Part shown: positions 16,294 through 23,646 of the stretch, piece after piece
Layout: every line of letters starts with the position of its first letter
Numbering within the stretch: the stretch's first letter is position 1
Assembly: GCA_947493705.1 (NCBI GenBank)
Contig: CANLSH010000014.1
Span: 20,912 to 84,911, forward strand
Direction of reading: 5' to 3'
Source of the DNA: an uncultured Arachnia sp.
GTDB taxonomy: Bacteria > Actinomycetota > Actinomycetes > Propionibacteriales > Propionibacteriaceae
DNA length: 64,000 nucleotides
The notes under the pieces: model-generated
Told to the model about the DNA's origin: nothing
What the model saw: only the letters and a program-made list of their open reading frames with translations
The model's database searches: none
Made by a program: the position numbers and the translations under genes

Positions 16294-18214
16294 GCACATG
16301 CTGTCGGCCACCTCGACCACCACGTGGCGCGAAGGTCCGGCATCGCCTCGCCTGCCGGAGGGCTACGACGTGCCGCGCCGAGCCGGGCCGCGTCGGCGGA
16401 TCGCTGCATTTGGCTCCCGTCACACTCTGCGGAGTGGGACAGCGCGCGCCGCCTACGCGGAGGCGCGCGATCCACAGAGTGGATTCCCAGTGGCAAATTC
16501 CTCGCAAGCACTGGGCTTTCTGGGCGATCTGATGCAGGGACGCCGAGCAATTCTGGTGTGGGCGATCGTGCTCAATGTGGCAGCGGCAGTCGCAGGACTG
16601 GCCGCCCCTTTCCTCCTGGGACGCCTGATCGATCAAGTGTCCGACAACCTGCTGAAGCGCACTGCGCTCACAAGCACGGTGGGCGTCATCGCCGGGGTGG
16701 TGGTGGCGCAGGCGCTGCTCACCTTCGCCGCCCGGCGCGCGTCTGCAGTCCTCGGATACGACGTGCTGGCTGCCGCACGGGAGGAGGTGGTGCGCATTGT
16801 GCTGCGGCTACCGCTCAGTCATGTCGAGTCCTCGGGCTCCGGTGATCTGCTGACCCGTATCACCACCGATGTGAGACAGATGGCCAATGCGGCGCGCTGG
16901 GCTTTGCCCAACCTCATCGTGTCCGTGGTGCTCATCGGTGCGACCCTCGTGGCGATGCTGGTCAACTCGTGGGTGTTGACGCTCCCGATGCTGGGCACGG
17001 CGCTGATCATGGTGCTGGGTGGGCGCTTCTACCTGACCCGTGCGACGGCGGGTTACGTCACAGAGTCCCAGACCTATTCGGTCATCAACTCCACCACGAC
17101 GGAGACGGTCGAAGGCAGCCGCACTGTCGAGGCACTGGGACTCGGTGAGCTGCGGATCGCGCAGATCGATGAGGACACGGAGGTCTCTGCTCAGGCCGAG
17201 CGCTACACGATGACGCTGCGCAACATCTTGTTCGCCATGGTCGATGCCTCATTCCAGCTCCCCATGGTTGGGGTGGTCCTCCTCGGGGTCTGGGGCCACG
17301 CGCAAGGGTGGGCGAGCATCGGAGAGATCACCACTGCGGCGCTCTATGTCTCCCAACTCCAGGGACCGCTGGACCGGGTGATACAGGTCCTGGATGAACT
17401 GCAGCTGGGGATCGTCGCCACTGCGCGCCTCATCGGGGTCGCCCAACTCGACGACGACCGCACCCCCGGTGACGCCGTGCCCTCAAGCGTCAAACTCACC
17501 GGAAGAGACCTGCGGTTCGGGTACCGCGATGGTGTGGACGTCCTCAACGGCATTGACGTCGACCTCCAGCCGGGAGAACGCTTTGCCATCGTGGGCCCCT
17601 CCGGCTCCGGCAAATCGACGCTGGGCCGTCTCGTCGCCGGGATCAATCGTCCGCGCACGGGTGAGGTGACCGTCGGCGGCGTCGACGTCATGGGCCTTCC
17701 CTTGGACCGGCTCCGCACGGAGGTGGCGCTCGTGACGCAGGAGCACCACGTGTTCGTCGGGACTGTACGTGACAACGTGGTGCTGGCCCGGGAAACGACG
17801 ACCTCTGATGAGGAGGTCAAACGGGCACTGCAAGCCGTCGATGCCTGGCGGTGGGTGTCACAACTGCCTGACCGTCTGGGCGCTGAACTGGGTCACGGCA
17901 GAGCCGCGCTCACAGCAGCCCAGACACAGCAGATTGCACTGGCAAGGCTCATCATCGCCAACCCCCACACCCTCGTGCTGGATGAGGCAACGTCACTGAT
18001 TGACCCGTCCTCCGCACGGCACCTGGAAAGCTCGCTCGCGGCGGTGTTGGAAGGCCGGGCCGTCGTTGCCATCGCCCACCGGCTCCACACCGCGCACGAC
18101 GCTGACCGGATCGCGGTGGTTGAGGCAGGGAGGATCGTCGAGATGGGGTCACACCACGAACTCCTCGAACTCGACGGACAGTACGCCCACCTGTGGCGTA
18201 CCTGGCGCGAATAG
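16286..18214 (+). CDS. ABC exporter half, canonical Walker motifs (subunit 2 of a heterodimer)
   Basis: About 642 residues: a basic N-terminal tail of roughly 75 residues, six membrane helices, and a nucleotide-binding domain. Walker A GPSGSGKST is at 437-445 and Walker B LVLDEATS with Asp566-Glu567 is intact, followed by an H-loop (AIAHRLH). The signature is degenerate, LTAAQTQQ at 542-549 instead of LSGGQ. Together with subunit 1 this gives one complete ATP site and one dead site. The start ATG sits in the overlap ATGAGTGA with the first gene and has GGGAGAGATCA before it, so the two are made together. Confidence 0.88.
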   Translation: MSEHMLSATSTTTWREGPASPRLPEGYDVPRRAGPRRRIAAFGSRHTLRSGTARAAYAEARDPQSGFPVANSSQALGFLGDLMQGRRAILVWAIVLNVAAAVAGLAAPFLLGRLIDQVSDNLLKRTALTSTVGVIAGVVVAQALLTFAARRASAVLGYDVLAAAREEVVRIVLRLPLSHVESSGSGDLLTRITTDVRQMANAARWALPNLIVSVVLIGATLVAMLVNSWVLTLPMLGTALIMVLGGRFYLTRATAGYVTESQTYSVINSTTTETVEGSRTVEALGLGELRIAQIDEDTEVSAQAERYTMTLRNILFAMVDASFQLPMVGVVLLGVWGHAQGWASIGEITTAALYVSQLQGPLDRVIQVLDELQLGIVATARLIGVAQLDDDRTPGDAVPSSVKLTGRDLRFGYRDGVDVLNGIDVDLQPGERFAIVGPSGSGKSTLGRLVAGINRPRTGEVTVGGVDVMGLPLDRLRTEVALVTQEHHVFVGTVRDNVVLARETTTSDEEVKRALQAVDAWRWVSQLPDRLGAELGHGRAALTAAQTQQIALARLIIANPHTLVLDEATSLIDPSSARHLESSLAAVLEGRAVVAIAHRLHTAHDADRIAVVEAGRIVEMGSHHELLELDGQYAHLWRTWRE

Positions 18215-18235
18215 CGAGGAGTGTCTTCCGCTCTG

Positions 18236-18703
18236 TCAGTCGCGGGTGATGGGCAGGCGCATGGTCGGATCGTTGCGAAGCCGCCACCCCATCGATTCAT
18301 ACAGCGCAAGCCCATCCCTGCTGGCAGACAAATCGACGACCTCCGCCGGAGTCTCAGTCCGGAACCACTCCAGTAAAGCCGTCACACAGGCCCGGGCGTG
18401 GCCGCGGCGCCGGTGGCCGTCAAGGGTGAAGACGTTGGAGATGTGTCCCCGTGCAGGGGTGATGCTGGAGGGCGAGGGCGGGGCGGTGTGCAGGTATCCG
18501 AGCGCACAGGCAACCAGGCTCCCCTGGACCTCGACAACGTAGACGCAGGCGTCAGTGTCCAGACGCTCACCCAGCCAGGCGGCGACCGAGTCCCGCCAGG
18601 CCCCTTCCGAGACGTGTCCATTTCCCATCTCGGCGAACAGCAGTGCCTGAAGTTCAACCAGATCAGAAATGTCATCAGCGGTAGCGCGTCGCAACATGTT
18701 CAA
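18236..18703 (-). CDS. GNAT family N-acetyltransferase
   Basis: A 155-residue enzyme with the GNAT acetyl-CoA loop RRRGHARACVTALL near residues 97-110, preceded by ISNVFTLDGH, and followed by VVDLSASRDGLALYESMGW, the usual C-terminal helix-strand. The substrate is unknown. It converges on the ABC exporter gene with 21 bp between the stops. No operon partner is visible. Confidence 0.82.
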   Translation of the reverse strand: MNMLRRATADDISDLVELQALLFAEMGNGHVSEGAWRDSVAAWLGERLDTDACVYVVEVQGSLVACALGYLHTAPPSPSSITPARGHISNVFTLDGHRRRGHARACVTALLEWFRTETPAEVVDLSASRDGLALYESMGWRLRNDPTMRLPITRD

Positions 18704-18766
18704 CAGTGTTGCGCACCATGCTTCAAACAGCCACCCGCGGGTGTGCGGAGACCGGGCGGTGGAAGT

Positions 18767-19183
18767 TCACACGAGACCCAGTCTGGGCGCCTCCATCGCC
18801 GGACAGGTGTCCATGACGACGTCCAGGCCCGCTTCCCGCGCGCGCTGAGCAGCGGCTTCGTCAATCACGCCCAACTGCAACCAGACAGCCTCCGCACCGA
18901 CGGCGATCGCCTGATCCACCACATCTCCGGCGAGTTCTGAGCGGACGAAGATGTCGACGACGTCGATCGGCACCTTCACGTCGGCGAGAGAGGCATGGCC
19001 GGGAGCACCGTGCACGGATTCAGCCTTCGGATGTACCGCGACGATCTCCATGCCGAGGTCCTTCACATACTTCGCTATGCCGTAGGCGGTGCGTTTCGGA
19101 TTCTGGGACAGACCCACTACGGCCCAGAGGCCCGGTGTGGTCAGGAGGCGGCGGATGACGTCCGGATCGTTGGTGTGACTCAT
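18767..19183 (-). CDS. CoA-binding domain protein (YccU-like)
   Basis: About 138 residues forming a single Rossmann-type CoA-binding domain: LWAVVGLSQNPKRTAYGIAKYVKDLG at the N-terminus, IVAVHPKAESVHG, and the middle VDIFVRSELAGDVVDQAIAVGAEAVWLQLGV. It equals the CoA-binding part of succinyl-CoA synthetase alpha without the catalytic half. The role of these stand-alone proteins is unknown. I use ATG 19183; another ATG four codons upstream has no better ribosome site. Confidence 0.85.
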   Translation of the reverse strand: MSHTNDPDVIRRLLTTPGLWAVVGLSQNPKRTAYGIAKYVKDLGMEIVAVHPKAESVHGAPGHASLADVKVPIDVVDIFVRSELAGDVVDQAIAVGAEAVWLQLGVIDEAAAQRAREAGLDVVMDTCPAMEAPRLGLV

Positions 19184-19428
19184 GAAGCAATGCAAGCACG
19201 GATCGCTCGCACATGGTTTTCTTCTGCCAACTATCGACTCAATCTGAAGCTCGTGAGACGGGGCCGCCCGGTCACCGTTTCAAAGGAGAAGGCTGAGGCA
19301 TCACCGCCGCCACCCTCCTCACCACCCTCACCACCGGTGGTGGTTCCATACATGAGCACCATCGACATCAAGGTTGCTGCGTTCGTTTTCCAGGCCGGGA
19401 GAGCCTCTGGTGGGCGTATGCTGCACCC

Positions 19429-19575
19429 ATGAGCGAACACACTCCCAACGAAGACCGCCCCAGCACCGGTGGCGAGGAACTGAAGAACGATGACCAGGGC
19501 GCCGGCATTGGTCTCGACGACGAAGCCAACACCTTCGAACCTGAAGAGGAGCCGGACGCCACCAAACCCGAGTGA
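19429..19575 (+). CDS. Small acidic hypothetical protein, 48 residues
   Basis: Codes for MSEHTPNEDRPSTGGEEL and on through repeated Asp, Glu, Asn and Pro to EEEPDATKPE. It is very hydrophilic with no predicted fold, so likely disordered. Third codon positions are GC-rich as in real genes here. TATGCT at 19417-19422 ends 6 nt before the ATG, which suits a leaderless mRNA. The terminator at 19705 lies downstream. I do not recognise the family. Confidence 0.55.
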   Translation: MSEHTPNEDRPSTGGEELKNDDQGAGIGLDDEANTFEPEEEPDATKPE

Positions 19576-19579
19576 TGTG

Positions 19580-19675
19580 AGCGCCGTACTGCGCGTAGCC
19601 GATGCACGTCGGCTCCCAGGCGCCACACAGCTCGCCGCAACTCGGTTTCCACCAGCCGGTATTGCACCCGTGACG
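19580..19675 (-). pseudogene. Fragment of a vapC-like PIN toxin gene
   Basis: In one minus-strand frame this stretch reads RVQYRLVETELRRAVWRLG, which matches the segment CRLVETELRRAVQRLE of the intact toxin at 8855-9247, including the metal-binding Glu pair; the DNA is also nearly identical over about 35 bases. The rest of the gene is missing on both sides. It is a remnant of a second PIN toxin gene, sitting next to a tRNA cluster. Confidence 0.75.
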
Positions 19676-19704
19676 TGACCACGCAGAAGTAATTTCCCCA
19701 CAAC

Positions 19705-19732
19705 AAAAGCCCCCGGCAAACCGGGGGCTTTT
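19705..19732. terminator. Bidirectional intrinsic terminator after the tRNA cluster
   Basis: Perfect 12-bp stem AAAAGCCCCCGG/CCGGGGGCTTTT with loop CAAA. It has T runs in both directions, so it can end both the tRNA operon on the minus strand and any plus-strand transcript from the small acidic gene. Confidence 0.92.
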
Positions 19733-19735
19733 CTG

Positions 19736-19807
19736 TGGGCGATACTGGGTTTGAACCAGTGACCTCTTCCGTGTCAGGGAAGCGCGCTACCACTGCGCCA
19801 ATCGCCC
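19736..19807 (-). tRNA. tRNA-Val (anticodon GAC)
   Basis: Acceptor stem GGGCGAT/ATCGCCC, anticodon stem CTTCC/GGAAG with loop CTGACAC giving anticodon GAC, T arm ACTGGTTCAAACCCAGT. The CCA end is not encoded (CAG follows the discriminator A). Last gene of a Gly-Cys-Val cluster on the minus strand. Confidence 0.95.
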
Positions 19808-19808
19808 G

Positions 19809-19879
19809 AGGTGGAGACGGGATTTGAACCCGTGTACACGGATTTGCAGTCCGTTGCCTCGCCTCTCGGCCACTCCACC
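19809..19879 (-). tRNA. tRNA-Cys (anticodon GCA)
   Basis: Acceptor GGTGGAG/CTCCACC with discriminator T, anticodon loop CTGCAAA giving GCA, T arm with GGGTTCAAATCCC. CCA is not encoded. One base separates it from the tRNA-Val gene. Confidence 0.95.
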
Positions 19880-19923
19880 GCGTAGATCATTCTCCCCGCG
19901 TGGAAATGGGAGAGAGTTCTCCG

Positions 19924-19996
19924 AGCGGACGACGAGATTCGAACTCGCGACCCTCACCTTGGCAAGGTGATGCGCTACCAGCTGCGCCACGTCCGC
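19924..19996 (-). tRNA. tRNA-Gly (anticodon GCC)
   Basis: Acceptor GCGGACG/CGTCCGC with discriminator T, anticodon stem CACCT-less core CACC/GGTG with loop TTGCCAA giving GCC, T arm GAGTTCGAATCTC. First gene of the minus-strand cluster, 44 bp before tRNA-Cys. CCA is not encoded. Confidence 0.95.
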
Positions 19997-20043
19997 ACTG
20001 CGACTGTCACGCACCCTAAGGCTTCGATCTCGACGCGCTCAGA

Positions 20044-20072
20044 ACTTTAGCGCAGGGGGTGGGTGGATGCAA
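20044..20072 (-). promoter_or_regulatory. Promoter of the tRNA Gly-Cys-Val cluster
   Basis: On the minus strand: TTGCAT (20067-20072), a 17-bp spacer and TAAAGT (20044-20049), about 48 bp before the mature tRNA-Gly. The -10 region shares the 12-mer GCGCTAAAGTTC with the promoter of the opposing tRNA-Val gene. Confidence 0.7.
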
Positions 20073-20195
20073 AACCCCTCGTGAGCTCCAAAACTTCATC
20101 TCACGTAGCGCCCACTGCTCAACTTCTGCGGCATCTTCTGCGGCATCTGGCTCCGGGATCAGGTGTGAGAGTTCTGGTGCTCTGCGACCCGTCGG

Positions 20196-20225
20196 TTGGT
20201 ACTGGGCTCCGGGTTGCGCTAAAGT
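20196..20225 (+). promoter_or_regulatory. Promoter of tRNA-Val(CAC)
   Basis: TTGGTA (20196-20201), 18-bp spacer, TAAAGT (20220-20225), 12 bp before the mature tRNA 5' end. The -10 and its surroundings match the promoter of the minus-strand tRNA cluster. Confidence 0.7.
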
Positions 20226-20237
20226 TCGATTTCGCAC

Positions 20238-20309
20238 GGGCGATTGGCGCAGTGGTAGCGCGCTTCGTTCACACCGAAGAGGTCACTGGTTCGAACCCAG
20301 TATCGCCCA
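20238..20309 (+). tRNA. tRNA-Val (anticodon CAC)
   Basis: Acceptor GGGCGAT/ATCGCCC, anticodon stem CTTCG/CGAAG with loop TTCACAC giving CAC, T arm ACTGGTTCGAACCCAGT. Its D arm and acceptor stem are identical to the tRNA-Val(GAC) gene on the other strand 430 bp away. CCA is not encoded. Confidence 0.95.
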
Positions 20310-20516
20310 CTCCCGCGCCTCACCGGGCAGCGCTGTCCAGCAGTGGATGTCTCGGCGCCGCCCGCAACTCGTGATCGATTCCCTGACTCCGGTCCCTCTG
20401 ACCGGGTGTTGCGAGAAGCCAGAAGTGAGCCACCTTGCGTCGAGGCCGCAAACCTTCCACAATGTGGACGAAACATAGTGAATATTCAGGGTGACCGCCA
20501 CAGGAAGTGAGATGAC

Positions 20517-21302
20517 ATGACTGCGCCAGCGATCGTGCTCATCGCCTCCGGAGACGATGATCCAGCCGTTGCAACAGCCCTGGCTTCTCTGAGTTCCAAA
20601 CTCTCCACGCTGCGCCCAGACCTCCTCGTGACATTCGGTTTCGTCTCGGACGTCACACCAGGCGTGGCACAGTGCGTGCAACAGTTGGCGTCCACCGGCT
20701 CCACCGAGATCGTCATCGTGCCTCTGGACCTGGTCTCTGCCATGGACCACTCCCCCATCATCACAAAAGCGGCCCAGGCCATCGAGAAGTCGAAGCATGG
20801 CGTAAAGGTGGTCATCGCTCGCCCCATCGGCCCCGCCTCAGAACTGCTGAACGTCATGGATGCGCGCATGCGCGACGCCCTGTCCAAGACCAATGCCGTG
20901 GAGGTGGATGCGCTCGTTCTCGGGGCTCCGGAGGGGGGCGACGTGCGTGGCACATCGCTACTTGCCCGCCGTGCCCGCCAGTGGGCTGCCCACCACAAGT
21001 TGCCAGTCCAACTCGCAGTGTGTGACAGCACCGGGCGTGCAACCGCCCAAGCCATCGCTGCCCTACGCACTCAGGGACGCCGCCACATTGCCGTCGGTTC
21101 ACTGTTCCTGACCAGAGGACCGCTGTTTCGGGCTCACGAGCAGGCGGCTGTGCGAGCGGGCGCCATGACCGTCACCGACCCCATCGAGGACCACGACCGC
21201 CTGGTGGAGCTCATCATCGCCCGCTACGCGTTCGCAGCCATGGAATTGCTCGATGCCGGCGCTCCCCAGCGTGACGACACCCCCGTGACCGACGCCGACT
21301 GA
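20517..21302 (+). CDS. CbiX/SirB-like chelatase family protein
   Basis: A 261-residue protein with two similar halves, as in the CbiX/sirohydrochlorin chelatase family: PAIVLIASGDDDPAVATAL at the start, IVIVPLDLVSAMDHSPIITKAA at about residue 66-88, then VDALVLGAPEGGDVRGTSL and IAVGSLFLTRGPLFRAHEQAA in the second half. The first catalytic motif, normally AHGS-R-P, reads ASGDDDP here, so the expected metal-binding His is absent. Chelatase activity on sirohydrochlorin is therefore doubtful. CAGGAAGTGAG precedes the start. No other tetrapyrrole gene is next to it. Confidence 0.7.
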   Translation: MTAPAIVLIASGDDDPAVATALASLSSKLSTLRPDLLVTFGFVSDVTPGVAQCVQQLASTGSTEIVIVPLDLVSAMDHSPIITKAAQAIEKSKHGVKVVIARPIGPASELLNVMDARMRDALSKTNAVEVDALVLGAPEGGDVRGTSLLARRARQWAAHHKLPVQLAVCDSTGRATAQAIAALRTQGRRHIAVGSLFLTRGPLFRAHEQAAVRAGAMTVTDPIEDHDRLVELIIARYAFAAMELLDAGAPQRDDTPVTDAD

Positions 21303-21307
21303 TGGTC

Positions 21308-22369
21308 TCAGGCGCCCTCGTCATCGATGTGGCGGGCGCGTGACGGCTGCACCCTCATCGGTTCGCCCTCCATCTTGGGATATTCCGGCGGGTAGGGCAT
21401 CTCACCTTCCCCGGCTTCCTCGTCCCTGAGGTACCACTCCAGAGCGGTGGCGGGATCGCCCGGTTCGGCGTCCGCATAGGAGGCCCAGACGTCGCCGCGG
21501 TGCGCATATCTCTCCAGCATGGATGGCACTGTGAAGTCATCGGGACTGACGTGATCCACCTCATCCCATTCCAGTGGAGCGGAGACCCGCGCTGCCGAGG
21601 TCGGTCGGATGGAGTAGGCGGAGGCCATGAGACGGTCACGGGCCATCTGATTGAAGTCCACGAAGATTCTGCTTCCTCTCTCCTCCTTCCACCAGTCCAT
21701 CGTGACCGCGTCCGGCATCCGGCGAGCCAGCTCCCGGCCAATCGCGATCGTGGCATGCCGAGCGTCAATGAAGCTCATGGATTCGACCGGTGCGTAGACA
21801 TGAAGTCCGCGTCCGCCGCTGGTTTTGGGAAAGCCAACCAGCCCAACATCGCCCAGCACTTTGCGCAATTCGTGGGAGGCGCGCGCCGCGTCGACGAAGT
21901 CCGTTCCCGGTTGCGGATCGAGGTCGATGCGCAACTGATCCACGAGATCCGTGTCCGCCGCCCGCACTGGCCACGCATGGAATCGCAGGGTTCCGAGATT
22001 CACCATCCACACCAGCGTCGCTGCATCAGCCGGAGCCACGGTCCTGGCGGTTCTTCCCGAAGGAAAAGTGATGGTGACCTGCTGCACCCATTCCGGCGTC
22101 CCGCGTGGCGCGCGCTTCTGGTAGAACGCATCACCCCCCGAGCCCTGCCCCGTGGCCATCACCGTGCCCTCCACCACACCGCCGGGCCAGCGCTCCATCG
22201 TCGTGGGCCTGTCCCGCAGTGCAGCCAACATCCCGGGCGCCACCGCCATGACGTAGTGGGCGATGTCCAACTTCGTGAGTCCGAGTTCCGGAAAGTAGAG
22301 CTTCGCCGGGCTGGAGAGGCGAACCTCACGGCCCTCGACGTCGAGCATGATTGCATCCTTGCTGGCCAT
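21308..22369 (-). CDS. LigD-type DNA polymerase/primase domain protein, stand-alone
   Basis: A 353-residue archaeo-eukaryotic primase-like polymerase of the bacterial NHEJ LigD PolDom family. It shows SSPAKLYFPELGLTKLDIAHYV at residues 19-40, metal-binding DLD (Asp149 and Asp151 in LRIDLDPQPG), the nucleotide-binding TSGGRGLHVYAP at about 178-189 and FVDFNQMARDRLMASAYSIRP. It lacks the ligase and phosphoesterase domains of full LigD. I start at ATG 22369; the open frame further upstream runs into the divergent msrB gene. No Ku or ligase gene is in the window. It converges with the CbiX-like gene. Confidence 0.88.
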   Translation of the reverse strand: MASKDAIMLDVEGREVRLSSPAKLYFPELGLTKLDIAHYVMAVAPGMLAALRDRPTTMERWPGGVVEGTVMATGQGSGGDAFYQKRAPRGTPEWVQQVTITFPSGRTARTVAPADAATLVWMVNLGTLRFHAWPVRAADTDLVDQLRIDLDPQPGTDFVDAARASHELRKVLGDVGLVGFPKTSGGRGLHVYAPVESMSFIDARHATIAIGRELARRMPDAVTMDWWKEERGSRIFVDFNQMARDRLMASAYSIRPTSAARVSAPLEWDEVDHVSPDDFTVPSMLERYAHRGDVWASYADAEPGDPATALEWYLRDEEAGEGEMPYPPEYPKMEGEPMRVQPSRARHIDDEGA

Positions 22370-22421
22370 GCCCACCAGCGTACTTCTCATGGCGCTTGTT
22401 CCACGTCCTAAACTTGGAACC

Positions 22422-22856
22422 ATGAGCAAGGATGAGAATGCTGTCGCGCCCCTGAACAAGCCTGATTCAGCATGGCGCGAGCAGCTGAACGATCTTGAAT
22501 ACCAGGTGCTGCGCAAAGGAGGTACGGAGCGTCCCTTCGCCGGTGAGTACACCGATACCACCACTGAAGGCGTCTACCGCTGCCGCGGATGCGGCACCGA
22601 ATTGTTCCGCAGCACCCAGAAATTTCATTCATCCTGTGGTTGGCCGAGCTTCTTCGAACCGCTCGCCGAGGATCGGGTGCGTTACCTGACGGACAAATCC
22701 TTGTTCGGCCCCGATCGCGTCGAAGTCCGGTGCGCTGCATGCGACGGCCACCTGGGGCACGTGTTCAAAGGTGAGGGCTACGACACACCCACCGATCTGA
22801 GGTACTGCATCAACTCAGTGTCCATGACCCTCGACGTTGCCGACAGCCAGGAGTGA
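22422..22856 (+). CDS. msrB: Peptide-methionine (R)-S-oxide reductase
   Basis: A 144-residue cytoplasmic repair enzyme that reduces methionine-R-sulfoxide in proteins. It has the zinc site Cys54/Cys57 (CRGC) and Cys104/Cys107 (CAAC), the HSSCGWPSF block with Cys72, and the catalytic Cys129 in RYCINSVSM. The start ATG at 22422 is supported by length and by TAAACT ending 7 nt upstream, suggesting a leaderless or very short leader. Transcribed away from the LigD-type gene. Confidence 0.95.
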   Translation: MSKDENAVAPLNKPDSAWREQLNDLEYQVLRKGGTERPFAGEYTDTTTEGVYRCRGCGTELFRSTQKFHSSCGWPSFFEPLAEDRVRYLTDKSLFGPDRVEVRCAACDGHLGHVFKGEGYDTPTDLRYCINSVSMTLDVADSQE

Positions 22857-23067
22857 CTTCCAAGTCAACTCCAAGCAGCCCTTGCCCGTGTTGACCCGAC
22901 ATGCCGCATCGACTGTGCGCAAGGCCGGATATCAGCCTTGTGTTCAGCCGTTGCCGCGTGTCTGGTCGCCCTCCATGCGTGCAATAATATCTGCGCATCA
23001 CATTCGATTTCCGAAACAAGCGGCGCGCGTCCCACACCAGACACATGGCGTCACCTACTCTCAAGAT

Positions 23068-23646
23068 GTGGTCGCCTCTGTCAACATCACCCCACTTGAA
23101 TTCAGCCGTGTCCTGTCTGAGTTGCACGCCATGCGGTGGCGCTCCGGACTCGTGGTGGAGGAAATTGGTTCGCCCCAGCGCATTGCCCCGCACAGCATTG
23201 CCATCTCGGCCGAACTGACCCAAGGCGACGACGAACTCGCCAGCGGACGACTGATCCTGCTGCATGACCCCGCCGGCAACGACGCATGGGAGGGGACCTA
23301 CCGCATCGTGTCTTACGCCCGCGCGGACGTGGACCTTGACATGGTGGCTGATCCGCTGCTCCCTGACGTCGCATGGTCCTGGATGAACGATGCACTGGAG
23401 ACGCATGGAGCCTCCAACAGACATCTCGCCGGTACCGTGACCGCGTCCTACGGCAAGGCCTACGGGGACATGGAGGGCACCGAAGACCGCGCAGAAGTTG
23501 AACTCCGCTCATCATGGACGCCCACGCTGGGACGCAACGATCCGCTGGTGGGACATCTACGGGCATGGCAGGACCTTCTGGGTTTGATAGGGGGTAGTCC
23601 CGTCCTACCTGACGGAATGCTGCATTTTCCCGGGCGCAGCCTGTGA
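23068..23646 (+). CDS. DUF3000 family protein
   Basis: About 192 residues. The segments FSRVLSELHAMRWRSGLVVEEIGSPQRIAPHSIAISAEL, GRLILLHDPAGNDAWEGTYRIVSYARADVD (read in pieces), and ASYGKAYGDM fit the actinobacterial DUF3000 family, whose function is unknown. I choose GTG 23068: TACTCT ends 6 nt before it and family similarity begins right after, although the frame is open to 22837. It overlaps the RNase D gene by 4 bp (GTGA), a pairing also seen in other actinobacteria. Confidence 0.85.
   Translation: MVASVNITPLEFSRVLSELHAMRWRSGLVVEEIGSPQRIAPHSIAISAELTQGDDELASGRLILLHDPAGNDAWEGTYRIVSYARADVDLDMVADPLLPDVAWSWMNDALETHGASNRHLAGTVTASYGKAYGDMEGTEDRAEVELRSSWTPTLGRNDPLVGHLRAWQDLLGLIGGSPVLPDGMLHFPGRSL

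Noticed and set aside
20016..20237. 73-codon minus-strand frame between tRNA genes
   Set aside because: It covers both tRNA promoters and a tandem repeat; no ribosome site and no recognised motif.
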